Positions 1 through 8,070 of a DNA stretch of 37,926 nucleotides are shown here, piece after piece. The position numbers and the translations under genes were made by a program. How positions within the stretch are numbered: position 1 is the stretch's first letter; each line of letters opens with the position of its first letter. Location: positions 1-37,926 of the forward strand of contig SZOV01000022.1 in NCBI GenBank assembly GCA_030263375.1, given 5' to 3'. The stretch comes from Deltaproteobacteria bacterium PRO3 (GTDB lineage: Bacteria > UBA10199 > DSSB01). Below the pieces are notes generated by a model. That model was not told the origin of the DNA and made no database searches. It worked only from the letters and a program-made list of their open reading frames with translations.

Positions 1-12
1 ATTTATAGGACC
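1..12. repeat. Partial copy of a dispersed intergenic box (right half)
   Basis: The window opens with ATTTATAGGACC, the right half of a box found complete at 4241-4265 and 8046-8070. The similarity to the 8046 copy continues past the box: GACGATG follows here after AA and directly there. The left half, TTGCCGAAGTG, would lie outside the window, so this copy cannot be confirmed. It sits just beyond the 3' end of the 73-1053 gene. Confidence 0.4.
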
Positions 13-72
13 AAGACGATGGAAATTGAGAACCGTTCCAATCTGCCTGCCCTTGACGGTCCGGCTCAGTCG

Positions 73-1053
73 TCATTCCGATGCGCCCAGCACATGGTTG
101 AGAGGCTGCTGTTGGATCTGCTCGATGCGCAGATAGACCGCCGAACGTTCCTTCGCGGGAAGCGCCGGCGTCGATTTTCGCGCCTGCTCGAGACAGCCGC
201 TCACCCTGGCCTCCAGGCCCAATCTTGCGTAAAGCTCCGCAGATTCCAGAAATCGGAACACGCCCTCGGCGGTGGAGCAAACGGAGGCCTCGCCGCTCAG
301 GGAGGCGGCCGCGCAGGACAGCTCGAGGACGCGCCCCAAACCTTCCCGGCTTTCCAGCAAAGACAAGGTGGCGAACTTCCCCGCGTCCAAGGCCTGATGA
401 TAAATTACCTTCAAATCCCTCGACGCCTCCGCAACATAGGAGGCGCCCAACCGGCGGTCTCTCAAACCTAGCGCGGAAACCTCGTCGATGGTATCGTAGG
501 CAAGCCTCTCCAGACCACGCCTTACCTTCAATCCTTGCAGCGCCAGATCTAAGGGATATTCCGGACAAAGAAATTCCAAGTGAAGAAAACTTCGTGTAAG
601 CGCCATCACTTCTATTATTCGGGAATATGCGTCCCGGTTTCGGGGAACCTCCTCGCAAGCCGCCTCCAGGTCGTTCAGACAGCAGCGAATCCAACGCCGC
701 CTTCGATCGCCCCCCTGGTCCGAGAACGGCGCCCGGCGCTCGTGGGCCGCGACCAGAATCATCAGGTCGACGGCGATCACCTCATATATCAGTCGGAAAC
801 TTCGCGCGCCTTGTCCGGTGATCTCGCGCAGGATGCGACAACGCAGATCCTCGAGGCGCTCCGCGTCGCATTGCCCAATTTCGAAGGCCAATTCCAGCCA
901 TCGGGCGTGGAGCGCTGAAATATTCGGAGGCGGCCCCTCTTCCCAAACCGAGCCCAGAGTTTTCCGCAATCGGAGAACGGGGTCCGTAGGAAACGAGGGC
1001 GAAAGTCCCTTGGGTTCGTCTTTTCGCTGATGCTCCGATGCCGAAGGATTCAT
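73..1053 (-). CDS. Helical hypothetical protein
   Basis: I do not recognise this 326-residue protein. The composition is helical and rich in Leu, Arg, Glu and Ala. The C-terminal part (about residues 240-320) alternates helices in a manner that suggests TPR-like or alpha-solenoid packing, but no clean 34-residue repeat is visible. There is no signal peptide or membrane segment, so it is probably cytoplasmic. I place the start at the ATG at 1053: AGAGGA lies a few bases upstream. A TTG one codon earlier is also open. It is the last of the minus-strand genes downstream of the two large paralogues at 1226-7751, so it may belong to the same functional group; that is inference. Several plus-strand frames are open across it but show no usable starts. 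Confidence 0.6.
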   Translation of the reverse strand: MNPSASEHQRKDEPKGLSPSFPTDPVLRLRKTLGSVWEEGPPPNISALHARWLELAFEIGQCDAERLEDLRCRILREITGQGARSFRLIYEVIAVDLMILVAAHERRAPFSDQGGDRRRRWIRCCLNDLEAACEEVPRNRDAYSRIIEVMALTRSFLHLEFLCPEYPLDLALQGLKVRRGLERLAYDTIDEVSALGLRDRRLGASYVAEASRDLKVIYHQALDAGKFATLSLLESREGLGRVLELSCAAASLSGEASVCSTAEGVFRFLESAELYARLGLEARVSGCLEQARKSTPALPAKERSAVYLRIEQIQQQPLNHVLGASE

Positions 1054-1225
1054 CAATGATCCTCTTGTTGAAGTTTGAAATTGGGTAAAGCAAGAAGCAC
1101 GCCAATTTCTCTTCTAGGATCCTTGGAATAATTCGAAGGTTTTTTCGCGATATCCCGAACGGCAACATAGCCCAGGGCTGGAGAAAGATGAAAATTATGC
1201 AATTTAGTGAAATCTCGGAAACGAT

Positions 1226-4180
1226 TCAATCTTCATCGAATCGATACAAAGTCAGAAGCCCCCCCCTTCCTGTCTCGCTGAACTGATAAACCACCGCGTC
1301 TCGGAGGTTCCATGGATAGTCGTAAGGTTCGAGATCCCGATGCCCCTGGGCATCGATAATCCATCGAATGCCCTTTTCCGGCCGCGCCAACCTCCCCAAG
1401 GCCAATAAGGATCCGGGTGCCAACTCGAAGGACTCTCCTTGGGCCAGAAGCCTCCAATCCCAACCCTTTTCGCCCTTGACGTAAACCCAGGCCTGCGGTT
1501 CCAGCAATTCGCGGATTTGGGAGGGAGGCAGGGCCAGATCGCGATCGATCCCCTCTAGATCCGGAGAGTTCCACCGCCTCCCGTCTTCGGTGTAAAATTC
1601 GGCTGCGATCTCCCCTTCATGTCTTTCTTCGGAAAGCGCTTCCATCCGAAGTTTTCCCGGACCGCCCGAGCCCGGCTCATAGAGAAGCCTGGCGTGGCGC
1701 GAGGCGATGAAGGGCTGCGCGATGGAAACGGGGACGAGGCCCGGGAGACTGGGCCGGAGATTCCTTCCCAGCTCGTAAACTTCGCCGGGCGCCAACTCGA
1801 GGTTTTCGAGGGGCCTGGGGCGGGAAGGGGGCGCGTTGGATGCGGTCGCTTTTTTCGCTTCAAACTCGCCCTTTGCCGTCGAGAGTCCTCGGCGGAAGGC
1901 CAAGGTGAGGACATAGGGGCCTAACACGATTTGATCCCCGGCTTGGAGCTGTCGAAACACGCCGCTTGGGTCCGCCGAAGCCGCATCTCGCGCGGAGAGC
2001 GGCCGGGGGGATTCGCCCCGTCTCAAGGTCCAGACCGGATTGGGGGACAGGTTTTCCACCTCGATATAGCCGCCCTCCCTTTTTTTGGCGGGCTCCGCCG
2101 CCCTAATCCAAAAGGGATCGGGGAAGGATATTTTAAGGTGCTCCCGGGAGACCTGAGGGTCGCGGAAGTATTCCGAGCCGAAAGCGCCCTCGCCCCTTCC
2201 CAAAATCAGGAAGGGCGTCTCTCGCCCCTTCCCGTCGTGCATCGGCGCGAGGTCGTCGAGATACAGCGTAAAATCGAGCTGGTGCATCCCCTGAGAGACC
2301 AAGCGGGCGGCCGGTTGGACTCCCCACGCGTAGGTCGCACCAGGACTTCTTTCGACCAAACGCAGTTCTTGCGCGCGGGCTTCGGCGGTCTCGAGCAGGC
2401 CGCCGCTGGAATCGGCGAGGCCCAGGGCCTGAGCCTCCTCGTGCTTGACCAGCACCAATTTTTCCTGCCCCTCCCCCTCGAGTGCCCGGAAGTTCAGCAT
2501 CCAAGCGACCGGCTTCCCAGGCACCTGGAATACTTCGATCTGAGCGAGCCGCGCCGTCGGCGCCCGGCCGTACCAATTGCGGATGCTTTGCTCCGTCCCG
2601 ATCCCGAAAAAGGAGGATCTCTCCTGCGGCACTTCCAAGGGTTTGCCGTTGAGGACCTCCGCCAGATCGGGCATCCCCACTTCGCGCGCCTGCCACCGCG
2701 AGACGTCCAAGACGAGGCGCTCCCTGCTGGAGACCCGCAAGGTCTCGTTGATCTCGAGCGTCAACTCCCGCGGGGCGTCGGGCCTATTCATCGGATGCGA
2801 GGGATCTAATTCCAAGGTCACGGTGCCCCAAGCAGGATCGAGGTCTTTCACTCGGTAGACCGCTTCCTGCGGAGTCACCGGGACGTCGGGGCGATAGATG
2901 CGAAACCTCGCCAAGCCGACCGCCGGGGCCTGGGCGGTCAACCACAGCCCATCGATCGGTCTTGTGCCATCTTGAGAGCGGGGAACGGGCGCTTCCGCGG
3001 CCTCGACCTCTTCGCTTTTTGCGGCGACCGGAATCTCCAGGAGCTTATGAACATTCGGCGCCAGACTCTGCAATACATACGTGGGCTCCCCCGGCCGATC
3101 CTCGCCGGCGAACACTTGAAATTTCCGGAATGGAGCGCCGGGAGGTTCCATTCCCCAGGATTCTCCGCCGCTCGCCATGGCCCAAGTCCGTGCTTCCGCC
3201 TGGCGATGCGGTCCATTCGCCGCGGGCTCGACCGGCGGATACGAGCCGTCATTCGCCGCGCGCAGGCGATCGACGGGCAGGCTTTCCGATAATAGGTCGG
3301 CACGCGTCTCCAGTTCGCGTTCGAAGCTCGCGTACCTCGGCCCCGCGGCCGCATGCAGCAGCCGCCCCGAGACCTGAAGCTGAAGCAATAGCGCCGCGCC
3401 TTCGACGAATTCGATCCCGCCCGGGCGCCACTCCCGCAAACCCGCGACCGTCTCCAGGCCGTGTCCCAGCATGACGCCCGCGTACATGCCGCCGAGCGCT
3501 GTCCACCTCGCGAGGCCGGGATGTCCCGCGCGTCGCGACAATTCCTTGGCCGCCGCGCCGGCGCCTTTCAATCCGCCCAACACGAGATAGCTAGACAGAA
3601 GTTCCTCGCCCAGGCCCTCGTCGCTCCATGCGACGCCTCGACACAGACGCCCGACCGCGGTAAAGGTCGGCGCTTCCGCCGCGAAGCCGACCAGGCCTCC
3701 GGCTAGCCTCAATCCGCCGCCGCGGCCGAAAAAACCCGCCCGTCCCGCCAGACGACCGATCGTCGCCGCCCTCGCGCCGCGATACACGATGCCCCCCGCG
3801 GCCATGGCGGCCAGCGTCGCGGGGTTGGAGGCCTCGCGAACGAAACTGTCGAGCAGATATTCGAACCTGGAACCGAATTCACCCTGACCCGACGTCGCAT
3901 CCATCCGCTGCCGAGCCTGCCGGCGGGCCTCTCCCTCACCGTTTTCCACCAGCCATGCGAGAAGCTTAACGGAAAGCTCGGCGTTGCCGCGCCCTTCTTC
4001 CCGCATCGCGAAGGCGAACAGCTCGCGACCGCGGATCTCCGGGTCGCTTTCCTCGGTGATGCTCTCCATTTGTCGCCGGGTGGACGGGCTCATCTCGATT
4101 CCCGCCGTAATTTCCGAGAAAGGAAAAGTCGGGGAACTCTCGGCGGGGATGAAGCGCAGGGGGTCCATGGGAAGTTTCAT
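1226..4180 (-). CDS. Large modular protein with two FHA-like domains
   Basis: 984 residues. The N-terminal module (about residues 60-325) is shared with the neighbouring gene at 4728-7751. It includes Gly/Ala-rich, possibly membrane-inserting or packing helices (around 120-210), the common string EELLSSYLVLG, and the closing motif AANDGSYPPVEPAANGPH (308-325). The remainder is not shared. Around residues 655-760 there is an FHA-like domain with LILGRGEG, then VSREHLKI, then an ending strand AGDQIVLGPYVLTLAF. A second FHA-like domain at about 800-930 has YELGRNLR and ASRHARLLYEP. FHA domains typically bind phosphothreonine peptides, and the GR, SRxH-type residues are visible in both. No signal peptide is seen. 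It starts at ATG with only a weak ribosome site. Its biological role is unknown; a scaffold that reads phosphorylation is the simplest inference. Confidence 0.8.
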   Translation of the reverse strand: MKLPMDPLRFIPAESSPTFPFSEITAGIEMSPSTRRQMESITEESDPEIRGRELFAFAMREEGRGNAELSVKLLAWLVENGEGEARRQARQRMDATSGQGEFGSRFEYLLDSFVREASNPATLAAMAAGGIVYRGARAATIGRLAGRAGFFGRGGGLRLAGGLVGFAAEAPTFTAVGRLCRGVAWSDEGLGEELLSSYLVLGGLKGAGAAAKELSRRAGHPGLARWTALGGMYAGVMLGHGLETVAGLREWRPGGIEFVEGAALLLQLQVSGRLLHAAAGPRYASFERELETRADLLSESLPVDRLRAANDGSYPPVEPAANGPHRQAEARTWAMASGGESWGMEPPGAPFRKFQVFAGEDRPGEPTYVLQSLAPNVHKLLEIPVAAKSEEVEAAEAPVPRSQDGTRPIDGLWLTAQAPAVGLARFRIYRPDVPVTPQEAVYRVKDLDPAWGTVTLELDPSHPMNRPDAPRELTLEINETLRVSSRERLVLDVSRWQAREVGMPDLAEVLNGKPLEVPQERSSFFGIGTEQSIRNWYGRAPTARLAQIEVFQVPGKPVAWMLNFRALEGEGQEKLVLVKHEEAQALGLADSSGGLLETAEARAQELRLVERSPGATYAWGVQPAARLVSQGMHQLDFTLYLDDLAPMHDGKGRETPFLILGRGEGAFGSEYFRDPQVSREHLKISFPDPFWIRAAEPAKKREGGYIEVENLSPNPVWTLRRGESPRPLSARDAASADPSGVFRQLQAGDQIVLGPYVLTLAFRRGLSTAKGEFEAKKATASNAPPSRPRPLENLELAPGEVYELGRNLRPSLPGLVPVSIAQPFIASRHARLLYEPGSGGPGKLRMEALSEERHEGEIAAEFYTEDGRRWNSPDLEGIDRDLALPPSQIRELLEPQAWVYVKGEKGWDWRLLAQGESFELAPGSLLALGRLARPEKGIRWIIDAQGHRDLEPYDYPWNLRDAVVYQFSETGRGGLLTLYRFDED

Positions 4181-4240
4181 GGCTAGGCTCTCGCGTATTT
4201 TTCCGATCCGTCCGATCTTATCGCGTCCACGCCGACTTGG

Positions 4241-4265
4241 TTGCCGAAGTGTGATTTATAGGACC
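4241..4265 (+). repeat. Dispersed intergenic box, complete copy 1
   Basis: TTGCCGAAGTG, three variable bases, then TTTATAGGACC. The same two blocks with the same three-base gap occur at 8046-8070. On the plus strand it lies at the 5' edge of the first candidate small RNA, and TATAGG could be a -10 element. On the minus strand it reads as CCTATAAA about 60 bases upstream of the 1226-4180 start codon, and could equally be part of that promoter. No consensus -35 is visible at a normal distance in either direction. Confidence 0.6.
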
Positions 4266-4364
4266 GGACAAAATTCGCGCGGTCGCGATAATGAACCTTG
4301 AAAACGTCAAATACCCCCGATCCTCATCCGTGGCAGGCCCCGTTTCCCGGGGCCTGCTTTTTTT
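4262..4364 (+). ncRNA. Candidate small RNA 1 upstream of the FHA gene
   Basis: The segment starts at the end of the TTTATAGG box. It contains a hairpin with stem GACCG (4262-4266) and CGGTC (4280-4284) around an A-rich loop, and it ends in a 10-bp terminator hairpin plus seven T. It carries no good ORF: an ATG at 4291 is open but reads through the terminator. The boundaries are estimates. The idea that this is a transcript rests on the directional terminator and on its similarity to the segment ending at 4729. Confidence 0.4.
4333..4364 (+). terminator. Rho-independent terminator 1, plus strand
   Basis: Perfect 10-bp stem GCAGGCCCCG / CGGGGCCTGC (4333-4342 and 4348-4357) with a five-base loop, then seven T. 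On the opposite strand no T-run follows, so it works for plus-strand transcription only. Confidence 0.85.
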
Positions 4365-4430
4365 CCTCGAATCATTCTCAAATATTTTTTCGCCGCGCGC
4401 GGTACCATAGATGGGGCTTGATCTGCGCGG

Positions 4431-4585
4431 CACCGAGAAATACTGTCGGCTCTCCCTAAAGGATGGTTCATGTGCCCATCCGAACCCGTAAGGCCCTCCA
4501 GGGCCACTCCACAACCCCGGATTTTACCCGGATCCCGGGGTTCCCCCCCTCGGCGGCCCTTGTAAAAGGGCCGCCCCTTTTTTTT
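4431..4585 (+). ncRNA. Candidate small RNA 2
   Basis: A segment with a weak CCGA/TCGG hairpin (4433-4449) enclosing GAGAAATAC, then a C-rich tract with CCGAACCCG near 4480, also found before terminator 3. It ends at a strong plus-strand terminator. The 5' boundary is a guess taken from alignment with the neighbouring segments. This is the least certain of the three. Confidence 0.3.
4552..4585 (+). terminator. Rho-independent terminator 2, plus strand
   Basis: Perfect 10-bp stem GGCGGCCCTT / AAGGGCCGCC (4552-4561 and 4566-4575) with loop GTAA, two C and then eight T. It is directional for the plus strand. Confidence 0.85.
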
Positions 4586-4632
4586 CTCGGATTTTTCATG
4601 CCGCGACAGAAACGCATGGAGTTCCATTTATG

Positions 4633-4729
4633 GTGCCGAACAAATTTGTCGGCGCGTCGATAATCCCGTGGTCAGTCCCGCCTCTACCCGAACCCGAAGC
4701 AGGCCCAGGAAACTGGAGCCTGCTTTTTT
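4633..4729 (+). ncRNA. Candidate small RNA 3
   Basis: It is preceded by ATTTATGG, similar to the box, and begins with a hairpin GTGCCGA (4633-4639) / TCGGCGC (4649-4655) whose loop ACAAATTTG resembles the ACAAAATTC loop of candidate 1. CGATAAT follows the hairpin in both. It then has ACCCGAACCCG and a terminator. The stems differ in sequence but keep pairing, which is what a structured RNA family would show. The T-run reaches the stop codon of the minus-strand gene at 4728. Confidence 0.4.
4698..4729 (+). terminator. Rho-independent terminator 3, plus strand
   Basis: Stem AGCAGGC/GCCTGCT extended by CCAG/CTGG with one bulged A, a GAAA tetraloop (4709-4712), then six T. Read on the minus strand, the hairpin follows the stop of the 4728-7751 gene but has no T-run, so it is a poor terminator for that gene. 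Confidence 0.8.
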
Positions 4730-7700
4730 ATTTTTCACCGCGTTGCTTCGCGGCCTCCTCCATTCCCCGCCTAATGCTCCATTCTAATTTTTTATATTCC
4801 GCGTCCGTCAGCAAGGACTTGGCGGCCCGTCCCGCGATGAATACATTGCCGCCGAACTCGCGATTGGCGAAGGACACCATGGCCGGAATTCCCGCCAAGC
4901 TGCCGTCCGCCGCCCCGGAACGAAGCGCATCCCTCAGCCTATCTTTTTCCGCGACCCGAACGAATTGAGCGGGGCCCCACTCCAAGCCGGCGAACTCCCT
5001 GTCGGTCAACAAGGCCCGCGCCACGCGAAACGCCCTCAGCAGATCTCCATGGCAATGGCGCTCGGCAAAAAGATCGTATCCGGCGACTCCCCGAAACGCG
5101 CCGTCGCTGAGCCCGTCTAAAAGAGCCGTCCTCAACGGTGCCTGCGCCTCGACCCGGGTAAAGTTCAACACGCCCCAGTTCAAGGCCTCGAATCGCTCCG
5201 GGCCCAGCAAGGCCTTCGTCACGGAATAAGCCCTTTGAGGATCGCCTTGGAAATATAATTCCGAGACGTAGGCGTATCCCTCCGGTCCGAAAATAGTGCC
5301 CTCGGAAATTTCTTGCTGCAACTTGACCAGCATTTCTTCCTGATCCTGCACTTTGATTCTTTTTGACATGCCCCATTGCAGCTTTTCGAATTCTTCGGGC
5401 GCCAAGATCGAGCGGGCGGCGCGGTGGGCCTTGTTGGCGTCTCCCTCGAAGAGATCGAGGGCGATGCGATCGTAACCGCCGGGCCCCACAGCGGTCCCGC
5501 TTGCGATTCCCTCCAGCAAGGCCTGCTTCAACGGTTCTCGTTTTCGCAAGTGAATGATTTGAATCCCGCCCCAGCGGAGAGACCTGAAGGAATACTTGTC
5601 CAAGACCGCGCTGGCGACTCGAAAGGCGATCGTCGGGTCCCCGTCAAATTTCTCCCAAGAGAGCCTCTCGTATCCTTCCCTCCCCCGATATTGTTCCCAC
5701 GCGACATGTTCCTGGTACCAGAAATACTCCTGCCACCTCACATGGATGCGATTCCACCCCATATCCACGAAGATCCGCTTGGCGGCGTCCTTCTCACCCC
5801 AGCTCCTTCTTGAGTTGATCAGTCCAAGCCTGGGTCTATTCAATGCGATCGCAAGGTCACGGAACATTTCCACCTGGCCCTGGTTGCCGCGATAGTGGTC
5901 CTGAAATCGGTTGAGCCTCGCAAGGTCGGCGACGCCCCACAACGAGCTCCGGAGGCGGCCGTTTGCTCCGGGATCCACCACCGGCAGGCCGTTCCGCATC
6001 CTGGCGAAGATCTCCGGCAACAAGGCGCCCTGCCGAATCAGAAGCCTGCCCCCGCCGACCAGCCAGGCCGCGTTCAACTCGTTCAGCTCCGCTATTTCCA
6101 CTTTCTTTTGTTGATAGTAATCGTATTGGTCCGCAGGAACCCAGCGGCGCGAGGTGATCTCCACGATTCCTGCCGTGCTATCCCGCGGGGATCTAGAACC
6201 TTCTGGGCCGGCCGCGGGCAACTCCGACGAGGCCGAAGCCTCCGCCCCCGCGGGAAGATAGCCCCCCGCCCTCAACCACTCGGCCACATCGGACTCTTCC
6301 TCGATGATTTCCCGAAGACCTTCCCACCCCGCCCCCAAATCCCCGCGCTGAACGGCTCGCCGGCTCAAGGCCAGCATGTCCCGCGATGCAGGATCAAGGC
6401 GTTTCGCAGCCAAGGTTTTATGAAGCCAGAACAGGGCGTCCCGGGAAGGGACGGAGTTTTGCCGTTGACAAGCCAGTATTTCCTTCGGAAGCTCGATCTC
6501 CGGGTCGGCGCGCGCTTCGGAGAATCGTTGGTTCCCCGCATCGGTTCTTTGGAAAATGGGAGGCTTGGCTCGAGTTTGCCCGGAATCGGGGCCTGTTTCC
6601 TGTCCGGCGAAAACTCGCAGGCCCCTGTTTGCGGCCTGCTTGACTTGAACCGGTTCGCCCCATTCCGCCCCCACCGCCCATCTCCAATCGATATCTCTTG
6701 CGTCCAGGTGCGGCCCGTTCGCCGCGGGCTCGATCGGCGGGTAATTTCCGTCGTTGGCGGCCTGCCTTCGTTCGATCTCGCCCCATGCCTCCAAACGCCG
6801 GGTCTTGCGCTCCAAGTCCCATTCCATGCGGCGATATCTTTCACCGCCCAAGTGGTTCAGTATCCTCCCCGAGGCCTTCAGCTGGAAGAACATCGCCAGC
6901 CCGTCCGCCCACTCCCGTCCGCCGCCGTGCCAATCTCTTAACCCGACAACCGTCTCCAGCTTGTGCCCCAGCAGGATCCCGCCGTAGAGACCGACGTTTC
7001 CGGCTATCCGATCTAAGGCGGGATTATTCAAGCCGCGGCTCGCCGATCTCGACAAGCCGCCCACGCCCTTCATCGCACCCAGCACCAGGTAGCTCGACAG
7101 CAACTCTTCCTTCAATCCGGGCCCCAACAACTTCTCGCCGCGGCCCCAGCGGCCCACCGCCGTGAACACCGGCGCCTCCAAGGCATAGCCCGCAAAACTT
7201 CCCGCCAGCTTCATCCATAGGCCCCGGCCCCAATAGCCCGCACGTCCCGCCAAGCGGCTCATCGTCGCCAGTTTCGTCGCCTTGTAGACGCTCCCGCCCA
7301 CGCCCATCGCCAGCAGCATCGCGGGGTCGCTCACCTCCTTGGCGAAGCCCTGCGACAGGAGCTCAAATCTGTCGCCGAATACTCCTCCTCCCGACAGGAC
7401 AGCCAGTCTCCTTTCCGCCTTCTGCCGAAGCTCGGAGCTCCCTTGCTCCCTCAGCCAACCATAGGCCAGCTCCGCAAAGTCCGTCCGCCCCTCGGCCTCC
7501 TGGCGCTGCGCCGCTCGCCACAGGCCCTCGCTGAACAGCCCCGCGTCCGTCTCCCGCTCCAGGACCGTCAGCTCCAAAAATAATTCCCTGCCGAGACCTC
7601 TCTCCAATTCACTTCTCTCTGACGTCGATAAGTCGCGGAGGTCCCTGCTCAGACCCAATACCGAAGCCATCCGGCCGGGGTGGGCCCCCTCGCTCGCATT

Positions 7701-7751
7701 TTCATTCGCGGAGAAACCGCCGCGAAGGGATGTCGCTAAGCTTGGGCGCAT
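4728..7751 (-). CDS. Large modular protein with five 66-residue repeats
   Basis: 1007 residues. Residues about 88-348 are homologous to the N-terminal module of the 1226-4180 protein: FGDRFELL, SRLAGRAG, EAPVFTAVGR, EELLSSYLVLG, and the closing motif AANDGNYPPIEPAANGPH (331-348). The middle (about 350-690) is unrecognised. The C-terminus consists of five units starting at residues 693, 759, 825, 891 and 957, exactly 66 residues apart, each of the form GYxxxxxxxFxGDxxxAxR...LL...eF..L.WG. No signal peptide is visible, and no enzyme motif is apparent. The ATG at 7751 has GAAGGA at a good distance. A shared N-terminal module with exchanged C-terminal halves recalls families of effectors or scaffolds, but no function can be assigned. 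Confidence 0.8.
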   Translation of the reverse strand: MRPSLATSLRGGFSANENASEGAHPGRMASVLGLSRDLRDLSTSERSELERGLGRELFLELTVLERETDAGLFSEGLWRAAQRQEAEGRTDFAELAYGWLREQGSSELRQKAERRLAVLSGGGVFGDRFELLSQGFAKEVSDPAMLLAMGVGGSVYKATKLATMSRLAGRAGYWGRGLWMKLAGSFAGYALEAPVFTAVGRWGRGEKLLGPGLKEELLSSYLVLGAMKGVGGLSRSASRGLNNPALDRIAGNVGLYGGILLGHKLETVVGLRDWHGGGREWADGLAMFFQLKASGRILNHLGGERYRRMEWDLERKTRRLEAWGEIERRQAANDGNYPPIEPAANGPHLDARDIDWRWAVGAEWGEPVQVKQAANRGLRVFAGQETGPDSGQTRAKPPIFQRTDAGNQRFSEARADPEIELPKEILACQRQNSVPSRDALFWLHKTLAAKRLDPASRDMLALSRRAVQRGDLGAGWEGLREIIEEESDVAEWLRAGGYLPAGAEASASSELPAAGPEGSRSPRDSTAGIVEITSRRWVPADQYDYYQQKKVEIAELNELNAAWLVGGGRLLIRQGALLPEIFARMRNGLPVVDPGANGRLRSSLWGVADLARLNRFQDHYRGNQGQVEMFRDLAIALNRPRLGLINSRRSWGEKDAAKRIFVDMGWNRIHVRWQEYFWYQEHVAWEQYRGREGYERLSWEKFDGDPTIAFRVASAVLDKYSFRSLRWGGIQIIHLRKREPLKQALLEGIASGTAVGPGGYDRIALDLFEGDANKAHRAARSILAPEEFEKLQWGMSKRIKVQDQEEMLVKLQQEISEGTIFGPEGYAYVSELYFQGDPQRAYSVTKALLGPERFEALNWGVLNFTRVEAQAPLRTALLDGLSDGAFRGVAGYDLFAERHCHGDLLRAFRVARALLTDREFAGLEWGPAQFVRVAEKDRLRDALRSGAADGSLAGIPAMVSFANREFGGNVFIAGRAAKSLLTDAEYKKLEWSIRRGMEEAAKQRGEK
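4776..5675 (-). repeat. Five tandem 66-residue protein repeats (198-base period)
   Basis: The encoded repeats cover residues 693-992 of the 4728-7751 protein with a constant 66-residue spacing and no gaps. The conserved positions are an initial Gly-Tyr (lost in the fifth), F-x-G-D/N, an Ala/Arg helix, LL or IL, and a final L-x-W-G/S. The units are diverged at protein level, so this is an old repeat rather than a recent DNA duplication. Confidence 0.85.
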
Positions 7752-7972
7752 GATCGTTCCTTCACTAGACCCCCCAGGGGAGCCCTATCTCGAATGATTT
7801 TGGAGTGTGGTTGCCAAGGGCGTAGGTAGGCGCGGACACCGGCGACCGCGGCCGGCACCCCATCGGGAGCCCCAAGGACCGCGCGGATCTTTCCTTCCCC
7901 TTCCGCGCTCCCCTTGGGATAATATTTACCTTGGGACAGACGCAAACCCGCTCCCCGCAAGCGTCCTCTCAT
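7736..7972 (-). CDS. Possible small upstream ORF overlapping the repeat-protein gene
   Basis: A 78-codon frame rich in Arg, Gly and Ala. Its ATG is preceded by AAAGGA nine bases upstream, better than chance, and its stop lies 16 bases inside the next gene (4728-7751), an arrangement that could couple translation. The protein itself is unrecognised and of low complexity, and the downstream gene has its own ribosome site. It may be an upstream regulatory ORF or a chance frame in a GC-rich leader. The 8046 box lies about 75 bases upstream of its start. Confidence 0.3.
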   Translation of the reverse strand: MRGRLRGAGLRLSQGKYYPKGSAEGEGKIRAVLGAPDGVPAAVAGVRAYLRPWQPHSKIIRDRAPLGGLVKERSCAQA

Positions 7973-8045
7973 GGTTAGAGATCCTTTCGGGAGTCGGGGC
8001 GACCTTAAATCTATAATGGGCGTTATCGAAAATGGACAGGCATTG

Positions 8046-8070
8046 TTGCCGAAGTGCTTTTTATAGGACC
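8046..8070 (+). repeat. Dispersed intergenic box, complete copy 2
   Basis: TTGCCGAAGTG-CTT-TTTATAGGACC, matching the box at 4241 in both blocks and in spacing. Downstream on the plus strand a strong hairpin follows: outer GACG/CGTC and inner GCCGG/CCGGC with a GGAA loop (about 8071-8095). There is also a 27-codon basic frame at 8075-8158 that I do not call a gene. No terminator follows. On the minus strand the box is about 295 bases upstream of the 7751 start. I see nothing else in the rest of 7973-8180. Confidence 0.6.

Larger units (their letters stand above)
4181..4727. other. Intergenic region with three tandem plus-strand terminators
   Basis: This 547-base interval separates two minus-strand genes and has no convincing protein gene. 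It contains three strong hairpins, each followed by a T-run only when read on the plus strand, so none of them can terminate the flanking minus-strand genes. Each is preceded by a short segment with related features: a small GC-closed hairpin with an A-rich loop (near 4262, 4433 and 4633) and a C-rich stretch resembling ACCCGAACCCG. I annotate three candidate small RNAs separately. The leader and promoter of the 1226-4180 gene must also lie in the first part of the interval. Confidence 0.6.

Noticed and set aside
4181-4727. Reading the three hairpins as terminators of the 4728-7751 gene
   Set aside because: The T-runs are on the plus strand; on the minus strand the hairpins are followed by mixed sequence.
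5895-6941. A 348-codon plus-strand frame inside the repeat-protein gene
   Set aside because: The minus strand encodes residues of the conserved N-terminal module across this stretch, confirmed by homology to the 1226-4180 protein.
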